The notes under the pieces were generated by a model. The model was not told where the DNA came from, did not search any database, and worked only from the letters and a program-made list of their open reading frames with translations. Of a stretch of 34,081 nt of DNA, positions 16,840 to 25,939 are shown piece by piece. This DNA comes from Clostridia bacterium (GTDB lineage: Bacteria; Bacillota; Clostridia; Christensenellales; DTU072): the NCBI GenBank assembly GCA_017476265.1, contig JAFVAC010000042.1, forward strand, positions 1-34,081, read 5' to 3'. The translations under genes and the position numbers were made by a program. Within the stretch, counting starts at the first letter, position 1. Each line of letters starts with the position of its first letter.

Positions 16840-18016
16840 AATAGAAATGCTTACGCCACTTGTGGAGATCGATGGCGACGAAATGACGAGGATACTTTGG
16901 AAAGATATCAAAGATATCCTGATTTTGCCATATGTCAATTTAAAGACAGAATACTATGACCTAGGATTGCCTAATCGAGAAAAGACAAAAGATGAAGTAA
17001 CTCGCCAAAGTGCTGAAGCCATAAAGAAATACGGAGTGGGCGTGAAGTGTGCCACCATTACACCCAATGCGCAAAGAGTGGAAGAATATAACCTGTCTTG
17101 CATGTGGAAGAGTCCTAACGGGACCATACGTTCGATGTTGGACGGAACAGTTTTCCGTTCCCCGATACTCATAAAAGGTCTGAAGGTATTGATTCCGACT
17201 TGGTCGGAACCGATTACCGTCGCACGTCATGCGTACGGTGACGTATATAGTGGTGTTGAGTCCTATGTCGCTGATCAGGGGAAGGCAGAACTGGTTTTGC
17301 CGAACGGGGAGAAAAAAACGATATTCGACTTCAAAGGACCCGGGATCGTACAGACGATGCACAATACTGATGCAAGTATCCGTAGCTTTGCAAGAAGTTG
17401 CATGAATTATGCTTTAGATGTAAAAAAAGATCTTTGGTTTTCGGCAAAAGATACTATAAGCAAAGTGTACGATCACAGATTCAAAGACATTTTTCAAGAG
17501 ATCTACGAGCAAGAATACGCTGAGAAATTTTCTGAAGCAGGTATTACCTATTTCTATACTTTGATTGACGATGCGGTTGCGAGAGTGATCAAGTCTCATG
17601 GAGGGATGATTTGGGCTTGTAAAAACTACGACGGAGATGTTATGAGCGATATGATTGCGACGGCTTTCGGCTCTTTGGCAATGATGACTTCCGTTTTAGT
17701 CTCTCCCGATGGAAAGTACGAATATGAGGCCGCGCACGGAACGGTAACAAGACACTACTACCGTTTTATGAAAGGCGAAGAGACATCCACTAACTCAATG
17801 GCGACAATTTTCGCTTGGACGGGTGCGCTGCGTAAACGTGCGCAAATGGATGGACTAAGCGACTTGGAAGCCTTCGCCGACAAACTGGAAAGAGCCTCTA
17901 TCTGCACAATTGAAAGCGGTTTGATGACAAAGGATCTTGCCGCTTTATATGAGGGTGAAGTGACCGTATTGAATTCAAAAGAGTTTTTAACGGAGATAGC
18001 TAAGCGTCTGGCATGA
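16832..18016 (+). CDS. icd: NADP-dependent isocitrate dehydrogenase (eukaryotic-like type)
   Basis: It decarboxylates isocitrate to 2-oxoglutarate. The sequence belongs to the homodimeric eukaryotic-like subfamily: VEIDGDEMTRILW (11-23), ATITPNAQRVEEY, the substrate loop KSPNGTIR, the metal motif NYDGDVMSDMIA, and the cofactor region AAHGTVTRHYYRF...TSTNSMA, whose RH pair suggests NADP. Its 394 residues are typical. The ATG follows GGAGG. No other TCA gene is nearby, so a biosynthetic role (2-oxoglutarate and NADPH supply) is a fair inference, and NADPH would suit the adjacent DHFR. Its stop overlaps the next start by ATGA. Confidence 0.95.
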   Translation: MTRIEMLTPLVEIDGDEMTRILWKDIKDILILPYVNLKTEYYDLGLPNREKTKDEVTRQSAEAIKKYGVGVKCATITPNAQRVEEYNLSCMWKSPNGTIRSMLDGTVFRSPILIKGLKVLIPTWSEPITVARHAYGDVYSGVESYVADQGKAELVLPNGEKKTIFDFKGPGIVQTMHNTDASIRSFARSCMNYALDVKKDLWFSAKDTISKVYDHRFKDIFQEIYEQEYAEKFSEAGITYFYTLIDDAVARVIKSHGGMIWACKNYDGDVMSDMIATAFGSLAMMTSVLVSPDGKYEYEAAHGTVTRHYYRFMKGEETSTNSMATIFAWTGALRKRAQMDGLSDLEAFADKLERASICTIESGLMTKDLAALYEGEVTVLNSKEFLTEIAKRLA

Positions 18017-18636
18017 AAACAGTAGAGGTAATAACGATACCGGTTGGTTGCCTTCAGACGAATTGTTATGTGGTAACCAATGGGGACCATTGCATTGTTG
18101 TCGATCCGGGCGGAGACTATGAGAAAATTTCTGCAATAATAACACGAAGAGGGTGCAAACCAGATTCCGTCCTGCTTACTCATGGGCATTTTGATCACAT
18201 TTCGGCATTAATGCCGTTTGCGGAATCCGGGTGCAAAGTTTTTATCCATAAGGATGATGCATATATGTTGTCACATGAAGATAATTTGGCGACATCAATG
18301 GGTATGCCTACTCTTTCCTTACCGACACCGGATGTTTTGATCGACGATGGAGATTTGCTGACTATTGGCGAGATGAGTATTCGTGTTTTACATACTCCCG
18401 GACACACCATGGGGAGCTGTTGTTACGATTTGGATGGTCAGTATCTTTTCAGTGGCGATACTCTTTTTTATCATTCCTTTGGAAGGACCGATTTTCCCGG
18501 GGGGGATCCGAGAAAAATGGTTTTTTCTTTAAAAAAAGTATTCTCTTTAGCGGGTGAAAGAGTTGTTTTCCCGGGACATGGAAGACAATCGATACTTTCT
18601 GAAGAGAGAGAGTACTTTGCAGATTGGTTATTATGA
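18013..18636 (+). CDS. Metallo-beta-lactamase-fold hydrolase (glyoxalase II-like)
   Basis: This is a 207-residue zinc hydrolase of the small YcbL/glyoxalase II-like group. The metal ligands are visible: LTHGHFDH, HTPGHTMGS, SGDTLF and the late FPGHGR. The short C-terminus lacks the glutathione-binding helical domain of true glyoxalase II, so the substrate is unknown. It starts in the icd stop and ends in the hemZ start (ATGA at both ends), so the three genes are tightly coupled. Confidence 0.92.
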   Translation: MKTVEVITIPVGCLQTNCYVVTNGDHCIVVDPGGDYEKISAIITRRGCKPDSVLLTHGHFDHISALMPFAESGCKVFIHKDDAYMLSHEDNLATSMGMPTLSLPTPDVLIDDGDLLTIGEMSIRVLHTPGHTMGSCCYDLDGQYLFSGDTLFYHSFGRTDFPGGDPRKMVFSLKKVFSLAGERVVFPGHGRQSILSEEREYFADWLL

Positions 18637-20039
18637 ATTATAGGGTCAGACTTGTTTTTCAGCAAAATGATTATTTGAATGACGCGCAAGATATTCCTCG
18701 CGCTTTTTCCCCGATCTTGATGATCGATGAAGAGTCGAGTCATTTCTTGGAATGGAAAACACAATATGTTGATGGGCAGTTCTACGTAACAATCAGCTCT
18801 GACTTGTGGGCGGATAGATCTTCTGCACTCACCATTTCCGAAGATGATCCACTGTTGTATAAAAGAAAAACGAAGCGTTTTTTGAAAAGTGAGCTGTATA
18901 ATTATTTGTCTAAGCAATTAGGTATCGAATTGCCATATGGGAGTTTGACGGGAGTCAGACCGACAAAGCTTTTTTATGAATTGAAGAGTCAACAAAAAGA
19001 CCCTTTTGGGATCCTGACAGAGGAATTTAAGGTATCACCTAAACGCGCCAAACTTATTTCCGACTGTGTAAGTAATCAGGCCGGAGTAATCAATACGGAG
19101 CCGGACGCGGTAGCGATATTCGTAAACATTCCTTTTTGCCCTACTCGTTGTTCTTACTGTTCTTTTATCAGTACCGAGGTCGGACGGATAAAAAAAGAAC
19201 TCCCCTTTTATGTGAAAGCTTTGGTCGCAGAATTGGAAAATATCAAAGAACTCATTGCTTTGAATGAGAAGAGGGTTACATCTATTTACGTCGGTGGAGG
19301 AACTCCCGGAAGTATCGGACCGGATAATCTTGATGCTATTTTGCGTCCCTTAGCAGGGTTTGGCGTTGAGTTTACCGTTGAGGCGGGGAGGCCGGATACC
19401 ATTAATCAAGAATTGGCGGATGTGCTGAGTAAAAACAACGTCAGTCGGATATCCATCAATCCGCAAACTTTTAAGCAAAAGACTTTGGATGAAATCGGTA
19501 GAAAACACACGATCGATTCGATTTATTCTGCCTATAATCTCTCAAAAGGGAAGTTTTTTGTCAATATGGATTTGATAGCCGGTTTGCCCGGAGAAAACTT
19601 ACAGGACTTATCCGATTCTTTAGATAAAACGATCGAATTACGACCGGAGAATATAACAGTTCATTCTTTGAGTTTAAAAAGAGGTTCCGCAATGACCTTG
19701 TCCGGCGTAGACAAGGTCTACGACGGAAAAGTTAAAGAAATGATGGATTGTTCGATGGACAGGCTATTGCTTGCCGGATATGCACCATATTATTTGTACA
19801 GGCAAAAGAATACTTTTGACAACTTGGAGAACGTCGGTTACTGTCGTTCGGGGAGACAATGCAAATACAACATTGATATGATGGAAGAAGCGATTACTGT
19901 CTTGGGGGCCGGAGCAGGTGCCATGACAAAAATCATTTGCGATGGGATGATTTCGCGATTCAGCAATCCAAAAGGGTTTCGTGAATACATTGAACGACAA
20001 AGCGAAATAATAGAAAAGAAAAACAATTTCTTTAAATAA
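18633..20039 (+). CDS. hemZ: HemZ-like radical SAM protein (coproporphyrinogen dehydrogenase family)
   Basis: This 468-residue radical SAM protein matches HemZ of Firmicutes, an HemN/HemW relative whose exact role is unsettled. An N-terminal domain ending in LPYGSLTGVRPTKL comes first. The cluster motif CPTRCSYC (Cys169, Cys173, Cys176) follows, then VGGGTPG, VEAGRPD, the NPQTF stretch and GLPGE. A C-terminal HemN-like region contains YRQKNTFDNLENVGY. The ATG at 18633 overlaps the preceding TGA; an in-frame TTG nine bases upstream is less likely. It ends the thyA operon. Confidence 0.92.
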   Translation: MNYRVRLVFQQNDYLNDAQDIPRAFSPILMIDEESSHFLEWKTQYVDGQFYVTISSDLWADRSSALTISEDDPLLYKRKTKRFLKSELYNYLSKQLGIELPYGSLTGVRPTKLFYELKSQQKDPFGILTEEFKVSPKRAKLISDCVSNQAGVINTEPDAVAIFVNIPFCPTRCSYCSFISTEVGRIKKELPFYVKALVAELENIKELIALNEKRVTSIYVGGGTPGSIGPDNLDAILRPLAGFGVEFTVEAGRPDTINQELADVLSKNNVSRISINPQTFKQKTLDEIGRKHTIDSIYSAYNLSKGKFFVNMDLIAGLPGENLQDLSDSLDKTIELRPENITVHSLSLKRGSAMTLSGVDKVYDGKVKEMMDCSMDRLLLAGYAPYYLYRQKNTFDNLENVGYCRSGRQCKYNIDMMEEAITVLGAGAGAMTKIICDGMISRFSNPKGFREYIERQSEIIEKKNNFFK

Positions 20040-20095
20040 TTTATTCATAGTTTTTGAAATATTCTTTTTAGTAAAATATTGATTTATTGAAGCTT

Positions 20096-20123
20096 TTGTG
20101 TTACTATACTATTGAGTTATACT
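20096..20123 (+). promoter_or_regulatory. Probable promoter of the BspA-like lipoprotein gene
   Basis: TTGTGT (20096-20101), 16 bp, then TATACT (20118-20123), with the ATG 27 nt further on. A second TATACT at 20105-20110 lacks a well-spaced -35. Confidence 0.55.
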
Positions 20124-20149
20124 GCTCAATTATGCTGATGGAGAAGTCT

Positions 20150-23100
20150 ATGACGTATAGCATACATAAAAAGAGAGTCTTGTCTTTGGTCGGATTGATA
20201 TTACTTGCGACTGTTTTATTACTCGCTGTTTCCGCATGCGGAGCGAGCGGAGACAATATCGGTGCCGAAACGGATACTCCGGATATAAAGGTTCTAAGGA
20301 TTGAGGCGGATGCGGCGAGTTCGTCTTTGGAAGGGTATGCGGGTGAATATGACGCTTCTCGTATTCGTTTGGTCGTCTATTATAGTGATGGAAATTTGGA
20401 GATCGTGAATGCGAGCAATGGAAATATTGCTGCGGAAGATCGCAATAAATTAAATAAAGCGGGTACGCACCAGTTAAAGATTTATTATTCCGGTTGCCAG
20501 ACGACCGTAACCGTCAGATTGGCGGAAAAACCGAAGGCGTACTATACGCTCACCGTCACGGATGGAGTACCTGTTAAAATTAACGGCGTAAACCTTTCGG
20601 TTCCTGTCCAATACGATGGAGTTCGCTTTATACAATCATATGAAGAGGGGACAGAAGTCACGCTTGAATGGGTGGCTAAAGCAGGATACTATTTTAACAA
20701 ATGGACGGACAACGGTGAAGACGTAGACTCGCAAAGAACGACCGAAGTCGTCATGAACGAGAATCATATTTATGTAGCGCACAGCGAACCGGTCGTCAAT
20801 ACGTTGACTTTTGTAACAAATTGCGACGACGGCATACCGACTCGCGCTACGAATGTGTTGAACGAATCGGAAATACCGGCACTGGAGAAAGACGGATATG
20901 TCTTTGACGGATGGACAACCACCGCCGTCGTCGGAGACGAAGCGATCAATTGCTCTGCGGATAAAATTACTTTTCCCTATACCGTTGCATTGGAGACGAC
21001 GCTGTATGGGACATGGAGAGAACTTGGGCTTGAGTACGAGGACTATGTAACCAGCGCGGGCACCAAGGGCTACAGGATACTTGATTATGTAAGAAACGAT
21101 AAAGAGATCATTATCCCCGAAAAACACAACACAAAGCCGATCGTGGCAATATCTTCGGATGCTTTTTTACAGGCAACTGCGTTGGAAAAACTCTATATCC
21201 CATCAACGGTAGAAGTTATTGAAACCGGTTTTGTCAGGAACTGCGCCAGGCTTAAAGAAATCACTGTGGACTCTTCATCGGTGTATTTCAGTGATGACGA
21301 GGGGATATTGTTTAATACTACCGGTGATGAACTGATTGCGTATCCGGCTGGATTGTTGAATGCAACCTACGAGCCTGACGGAATAAAAATCATCAAAGAC
21401 TACGCTTTTTACAATGCAGTTATTGGCGGGATCGTATTGCCTTCTTCCGTTAGTAAGATCGGGGATTATGCTTTGAACAGCGTTCATTTGGATTATGTGA
21501 ATTTGCTCGCACTCAATCCCAATGAAGCAGGTTTTTCTTTGGGAAATCATCTCTTTAACGACAATACAAATACGTTATTGGTAAATGCCGCTTTCCGATC
21601 TATATTTAAGGATATGGATGCTTTTGTTGGTTTGGAAGATAAAATAACAGATGATATTAACGTTTTGCCAACAATAGGGATTAATTCTTTCGGCACGTTG
21701 ATATATAGGAATATTTTTAATGAAAATTCGGAAAACGCAATTACGACGAATGAGATAATAGGTGCCGACAGAAGTCTGGAGTCTTTGGTTCTGCCCGATA
21801 TTTTGGATGGGTATGTTGTCAGCTCCATCGGGAAATCCGCATTTAATGGCTGTATGTACCTCTCGTCTTTCAGCATTCCCAAAGAAAGCGGGTTGGAAAG
21901 AATAATGGAAGACGCATTTTTGGGGACTCCCTACCAAGCAAAGAGACTGGCTGCGGATGGAAGTATCATTGCTAATGACATCCTGTATAAATATTTAGGG
22001 AATGATTCTTCGTACACTTTGCCGGACGATATCGTCACTATTGCCGAGGGCGCATTCAGGAACAATAAATCACTGCAATATATTGTATTATCGGGCAACA
22101 ATGCTTTGGTCCATATAGGTCCATACGCGTTTTATGGTTGCTCTGCATTTTTGGGCAGTATTACAAGAGTATACGATAATGCTATTCGTTTAAAACAACG
22201 GGTATCCACAATCGGGAATTATGCTTTTGCGGAATCCGGATTGCGCGCTATGGTATTGGCTTCCGAGGGGAGTTCGCTTACGTCTATCGGGAAGGGCGCA
22301 TTCCGGGATTGCCATTATCTGACCGAAGTGGAAATCGGTCCGAGAACAGTGGAAATCAGTAACGATGCGTTTTTGTACTGTTATTCTTTACAAAAATATA
22401 CGGTACGCGGAGAGAACCCCAATTTTATTTCGTATGGTGGCGTCTTATACGCTAAGAGCGTGAATTCTGCCGTATACGATATGCTATTTGCCTATCCTTC
22501 GGGGAAATTATCCGTTGAGTTTAACGTTAATGAGCCGACACTGTCAGACGGTTTGGAAGTTTCTTCTATTGGAGATTATGCTCTGTTTTACGCAAACATT
22601 CTTTCTCTTTACATCCCTGATTCGGTTAAAAATATCAGCGCTTATGCCATATATGTCCCCGGATTGGTCAGCGTTCGATTCGAATCGATTAATCAAGGAA
22701 TTACCTATGACGATATGTTTGTAAAAACGAACGAAGAGCTAAGAATAGAAAAGTGGGAACCGGAATACGTCACGGTACTTGACACTTCGTCGGAATCCAG
22801 CGAGAGAAGTATAGATGTGTTTTTCGGGAACAATACGGATTTGCGTATGAGTAAATATGTAGCGGATGGCAGAACTGTTTTCGTCTCTTCCGATGATGGT
22901 ACTATGGTTTTCCGCTTGTATGATGATTACGCTTCGGTTGCGCGTTATATCCGCAATGGTACATCTGCGACCATCCCCGAAGTAATCGATGGGAATAATG
23001 TAACGGTCGTCGATGAATATGCTTTTACGGGATACTATTTAGAGCAGTTAACTCTGGGAAGATATATCTCCAAACTGTCTTCTCATTCCTTAAGCGATAC

Positions 23101-24925
23101 TTCGTCTTTAAAAATCCTGGTTACGGATGACTCTTCTATTCCCGATATTTATCAAGATACTTTCAGTGATGCTTTCAATAACGGACTATTCATTTTAATC
23201 GATATCGATAGAGAAAGCGCTTATCAGACCAAATGGAATGCGGATGAAAGATATCTTATCGATAAAGATTATGAAGAACCTAAAGTTACGTTTACCTATT
23301 ATCCCGGTGAAGATGCAGATCCGATTGAACCGCTGTATGGAGTGATTTCTTCCGATGAAGTACCGGTACCTACTCGTGAAGGTTATATGTTTGTCGGATG
23401 GGTAAACGCAAACGGCGATTTTATCGACTTTTCCACGGGTTATGTGCCACCTTATAATATTGTATTGTATTGTGTGTGGCAAGCGATGGAATATAAAGTC
23501 ACATTCACGATCGGAGATACGGCTACTATGGAATCTACTGAAACCACGGTAGAATTCGGTGAAAGTTATTCCTTTGAAATGCCCATTTATGCGAACAACA
23601 GTAAGGAGTTGATATACTGGCGCACTTCCGGCGGTGTTACGATTGAGCCCTCCGGAATTTGGACGTATCTGAGTTCCAGCGAGACGATAGTATTATTCCC
23701 GGTTTGGCGCGATGTTGAGTTTATTTTGTTATATAATACCGAAGATGGCGCGGTAATAGTATCGGATAGTCGTAAGATCGTTTTTTATGGCCAATCATAT
23801 GATTTGCTCATTCCGGAAAAGGACGGATACGTCTTCACCGGATGGGCTCTTGATGCTTCCGGAGAGACGATCTTGACCGATGATCAAGGAAAGAGTCTTC
23901 TTCCTTGGCAATACAATGAATCGACAGAGTACGAAGTATTTGCACAATGGAATGTCAATACCAACATTAAAGTGTCCTTGTTCTTCAATAAAGAAGAAAT
24001 ATATGAGGAGATAATAGTGGTTTATGGGGAGCCTTTCGTATTCGAATACGATATAAATAAAATTACAAAGGATATTTGGATTGAAAAAGCCGATATCTTT
24101 TGCGGTTGGTATGATGAGTATGATGAAGATACCGAATCAGGAACGGGTAGGAGATATACCGATGAAAACGGAATAGGTTTGTTTAATTGGGATCGAGGGG
24201 AAGAAGTCACTTTGTACGCACAGTGGCCTATGGTCATTTCCTCAGGAGAAGAGTTGCAAAACCTCTCGACTGAGAATATGTCCCGTTCTATCGTACTTGA
24301 CAGAGATATTGTTGTAACCGAACCGATCGGGGACGCACGTACTCCCTATACCGGCACTTTTAACGGAAGAGGGCATACCATAACCTTCACTTATAATAGT
24401 GAGTCAGACGGTGGGTTTGATGGGTGCGTCGGCTTGTTTGCGTATAACCAGGGGACCATTAAGAATTTTGTCTTAAATGCTTCTATCACTATTGTCGGGA
24501 CTTCGGTACTAGCCAATGACACCATTTTTATCGGTTCGATCGCCGGGAAAAACGAAGGTAAAATATCATCGGAAAGCAATGCGGTAACCGCAGAATTGAG
24601 TATTTCCATTGATAATAATGTTACAAAGGCGCATATTGGTGGATTGGTTGGTTATAATGACGGAGGAACAATAGAGGGCGTAGGAATGGAACTCAGTCCA
24701 TTGTCTATCTCTGTAAATGGTACTGCATATGAGGCAAATCTCCATAGGCAAGTTGTTTCTTGCGGATTGCTGATCGGGACGATGAATGGTGGTTCCGCAA
24801 AGAATAACAGTTGCACGTTCATATACCACGCTTCAGGAGAAGATGATCCGTTCCGAACGGTAAAATGCGGGACCAATTTGCTCTCGTCGGAAATAGATAT
24901 TGCCGTTTCTATCGTGAATTCCTAA
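20150..24925 (+). CDS. Giant BspA-like leucine-rich-repeat surface lipoprotein
   Basis: This is a 1591-residue exported protein. A basic N-terminus and hydrophobic stretch end in the lipobox VSAC, so the mature protein should be lipid-anchored on the outer face of the membrane. In order it shows a small beta-rich Ig-like domain (~45-125), one Listeria-Bacteroides repeat with GYVFDGW (~235-290), and a long run of LRR_5/BspA repeats with IGxxAF-type units (~295-1017). Three to four further Listeria-Bacteroides repeats follow (~1045-1360; GYMFVGW, GYVFTGW). GLUG-type repeats (~1364-1530; GLFAYNQGTIKN, GGLVGYNDGGTIEG) come last. There is no sortase signal. Such proteins usually bind host or bacterial surfaces. 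The ATG at 20150 follows GGAGAAG; a TTG extension from 20087 would bury the signal peptide. It is a single-gene unit. Confidence 0.93.
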   Translation: MTYSIHKKRVLSLVGLILLATVLLLAVSACGASGDNIGAETDTPDIKVLRIEADAASSSLEGYAGEYDASRIRLVVYYSDGNLEIVNASNGNIAAEDRNKLNKAGTHQLKIYYSGCQTTVTVRLAEKPKAYYTLTVTDGVPVKINGVNLSVPVQYDGVRFIQSYEEGTEVTLEWVAKAGYYFNKWTDNGEDVDSQRTTEVVMNENHIYVAHSEPVVNTLTFVTNCDDGIPTRATNVLNESEIPALEKDGYVFDGWTTTAVVGDEAINCSADKITFPYTVALETTLYGTWRELGLEYEDYVTSAGTKGYRILDYVRNDKEIIIPEKHNTKPIVAISSDAFLQATALEKLYIPSTVEVIETGFVRNCARLKEITVDSSSVYFSDDEGILFNTTGDELIAYPAGLLNATYEPDGIKIIKDYAFYNAVIGGIVLPSSVSKIGDYALNSVHLDYVNLLALNPNEAGFSLGNHLFNDNTNTLLVNAAFRSIFKDMDAFVGLEDKITDDINVLPTIGINSFGTLIYRNIFNENSENAITTNEIIGADRSLESLVLPDILDGYVVSSIGKSAFNGCMYLSSFSIPKESGLERIMEDAFLGTPYQAKRLAADGSIIANDILYKYLGNDSSYTLPDDIVTIAEGAFRNNKSLQYIVLSGNNALVHIGPYAFYGCSAFLGSITRVYDNAIRLKQRVSTIGNYAFAESGLRAMVLASEGSSLTSIGKGAFRDCHYLTEVEIGPRTVEISNDAFLYCYSLQKYTVRGENPNFISYGGVLYAKSVNSAVYDMLFAYPSGKLSVEFNVNEPTLSDGLEVSSIGDYALFYANILSLYIPDSVKNISAYAIYVPGLVSVRFESINQGITYDDMFVKTNEELRIEKWEPEYVTVLDTSSESSERSIDVFFGNNTDLRMSKYVADGRTVFVSSDDGTMVFRLYDDYASVARYIRNGTSATIPEVIDGNNVTVVDEYAFTGYYLEQLTLGRYISKLSSHSLSDTSSLKILVTDDSSIPDIYQDTFSDAFNNGLFILIDIDRESAYQTKWNADERYLIDKDYEEPKVTFTYYPGEDADPIEPLYGVISSDEVPVPTREGYMFVGWVNANGDFIDFSTGYVPPYNIVLYCVWQAMEYKVTFTIGDTATMESTETTVEFGESYSFEMPIYANNSKELIYWRTSGGVTIEPSGIWTYLSSSETIVLFPVWRDVEFILLYNTEDGAVIVSDSRKIVFYGQSYDLLIPEKDGYVFTGWALDASGETILTDDQGKSLLPWQYNESTEYEVFAQWNVNTNIKVSLFFNKEEIYEEIIVVYGEPFVFEYDINKITKDIWIEKADIFCGWYDEYDEDTESGTGRRYTDENGIGLFNWDRGEEVTLYAQWPMVISSGEELQNLSTENMSRSIVLDRDIVVTEPIGDARTPYTGTFNGRGHTITFTYNSESDGGFDGCVGLFAYNQGTIKNFVLNASITIVGTSVLANDTIFIGSIAGKNEGKISSESNAVTAELSISIDNNVTKAHIGGLVGYNDGGTIEGVGMELSPLSISVNGTAYEANLHRQVVSCGLLIGTMNGGSAKNNSCTFIYHASGEDDPFRTVKCGTNLLSSEIDIAVSIVNS

Positions 24926-24927
24926 AG

Positions 24928-25107
24928 TAAATTCCACAGTATATAGAAAGTGGAATTTAGTGTGGAAAAACAATGAAAGAAACAAGGAATTGGATTTTTT
25001 TGGAGTTTAAAAGCGTATTTTTTGAAAAAAGTGTAGCATGAAAAAGTCCGAAAAAGAATTTCCCGGACTAAATTCCACAGTGGAATTTGAAGTGGAATTT
25101 AGTGTGG
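24928..25107 (+). repeat. Duplicated palindromic repeat upstream of asp23
   Basis: The 260-bp gap between the lipoprotein and asp23 holds two copies of a pair of motifs. TAAATTCCACAGT is at 24928-24940 and 25069-25081; GTGGAATTTAGTGTGG is at 24950-24965 and 25092-25107. The parts of each copy are complementary. In the second copy AAATTCCAC-A-GTGGAATTT (25070-25088) is a near-perfect 19-bp palindrome. The copies are 141 bp apart and identical in the shared motifs. Candidate operators for one regulator, or a small repeat element, are the main readings. The rest of the gap shows only an AGTCCG/CGGACT hairpin (25045-25069) and the asp23 promoter. Confidence 0.7.
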
Positions 25108-25138
25108 GAAAAGGCATAGATTCTCGATGGGGAAACGG

Positions 25139-25168
25139 TTGATTTCGTAAGAAGGTTTGTGCTATACT
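25139..25168 (+). promoter_or_regulatory. Extended -10 promoter of the asp23-nusB operon
   Basis: TTGATT (25139-25144), 18 bp, then TATACT (25163-25168) preceded by TGC. The asp23 start codon lies 17 nt further on. Confidence 0.75.
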
Positions 25169-25185
25169 AATTTTGAGGTATTTTC

Positions 25186-25521
25186 ATGAAACAAACAATG
25201 AATCTGCAGGATATTAACAGATATACCAATATGATCGTATCTTTCGTGAATACGGCGATCGCGCAAACGGAAGGCGTATTGCGCGAGTATGACGTGGTCA
25301 AGTCTAAATTGGGCGTAAAATCCATGAATACGAAAAATATTCGGGTCTATTTTGACGAAGATCAAGTAGTGCTGGATATTTATATAAGCGTATTATATGG
25401 ATATGCCGTCCCCGAAGTGGTATGTCGCTTGCAAGAAAACGTGATCGCTATTATGAAGGCGAGTACGCCTTTTGAAGTGAAAGAAGTGAACGTAAACGTC
25501 ACCAACGTAATAATGTCCTGA
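25186..25521 (+). CDS. Asp23/Gls24 family protein (YqhY-like)
   Basis: This is a small cytosolic Asp23/Gls24 (DUF322) protein of 111 residues. The family pattern is visible as an N-terminal helix with a conserved VSFVNTAIAQTEGV, a beta part with IRVYFDEDQVVLDIYISVLYG, and a C-terminal VPEVVCRLQENV...FEVKEVNVNVTNV. In Bacillus the equivalent gene yqhY sits before nusB as here and has been linked to acetyl-CoA carboxylase control; that role is carried over by position only. The start follows GAGGT about 8 nt upstream. Confidence 0.9.
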   Translation: MKQTMNLQDINRYTNMIVSFVNTAIAQTEGVLREYDVVKSKLGVKSMNTKNIRVYFDEDQVVLDIYISVLYGYAVPEVVCRLQENVIAIMKASTPFEVKEVNVNVTNVIMS

Positions 25522-25534
25522 AAAAGAGGAAATG

Positions 25535-25936
25535 ATGTCGAGAAAAACTGTAAGAGAACACGTCTACAAACTGATTTTTGAGTATTTATTCAGCGGTACG
25601 CCGAATCCCCGTACATACGCTGTCTTTTCTGCTTCAGACGGGGAACAGGACAATGCGGAATATATGCAGACGGTGTATTACGGCGTCATAGAAAAGTATG
25701 ACGAATTGAAATCTATCATCATAAAACACGCCGAAGGCTTTTCGTACGATCGTATTTTCAAACCCGATCTTGCCGCGCTTTTGCTTTCAATATACGAGAT
25801 GAAGTACATGCCGGACATTCCCAACGCCGTATCCATCAACGAAGCGGTGGAACTCGTCAAGACCTACTCTACCGACAAGAGTCACGTTTTTGTCAATGGT
25901 GTTTTGGCATCTGTTAATAAGGAACTTTCTCACTGA
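25535..25936 (+). CDS. nusB: Transcription antitermination factor NusB
   Basis: NusB binds boxA RNA with S10 (NusE) to suppress premature termination, chiefly in rRNA operons. The all-helical 133-residue protein shows the N-terminal RKTVREHVYKLIFEY, the middle YDELKSIIIKHAEGFSYDRI, and the C-terminal LLLSIYEMKYMPDIPNAVSINEAVELVKTY with the FVNGVLASV end. Two ATGs lie at 25532 and 25535. The second is chosen because AGAGGA ends only one base before the first. It is 13 bp after the Asp23-family gene. Confidence 0.95.
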   Translation: MSRKTVREHVYKLIFEYLFSGTPNPRTYAVFSASDGEQDNAEYMQTVYYGVIEKYDELKSIIIKHAEGFSYDRIFKPDLAALLLSIYEMKYMPDIPNAVSINEAVELVKTYSTDKSHVFVNGVLASVNKELSH

Positions 25937-25939
25937 AAA

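Noticed and set aside
20087..20149. TTG-started extension of the lipoprotein gene
   Set aside because: It would place 21 residues before a normal signal peptide and overlaps the predicted promoter.
24973..25142. Two tiny overlapping open frames (22 and 34 codons, ATGA overlap) in the repeat region
   Set aside because: Neither has a ribosome binding site and the second is largely made of the repeat itself, so chance is the better explanation.
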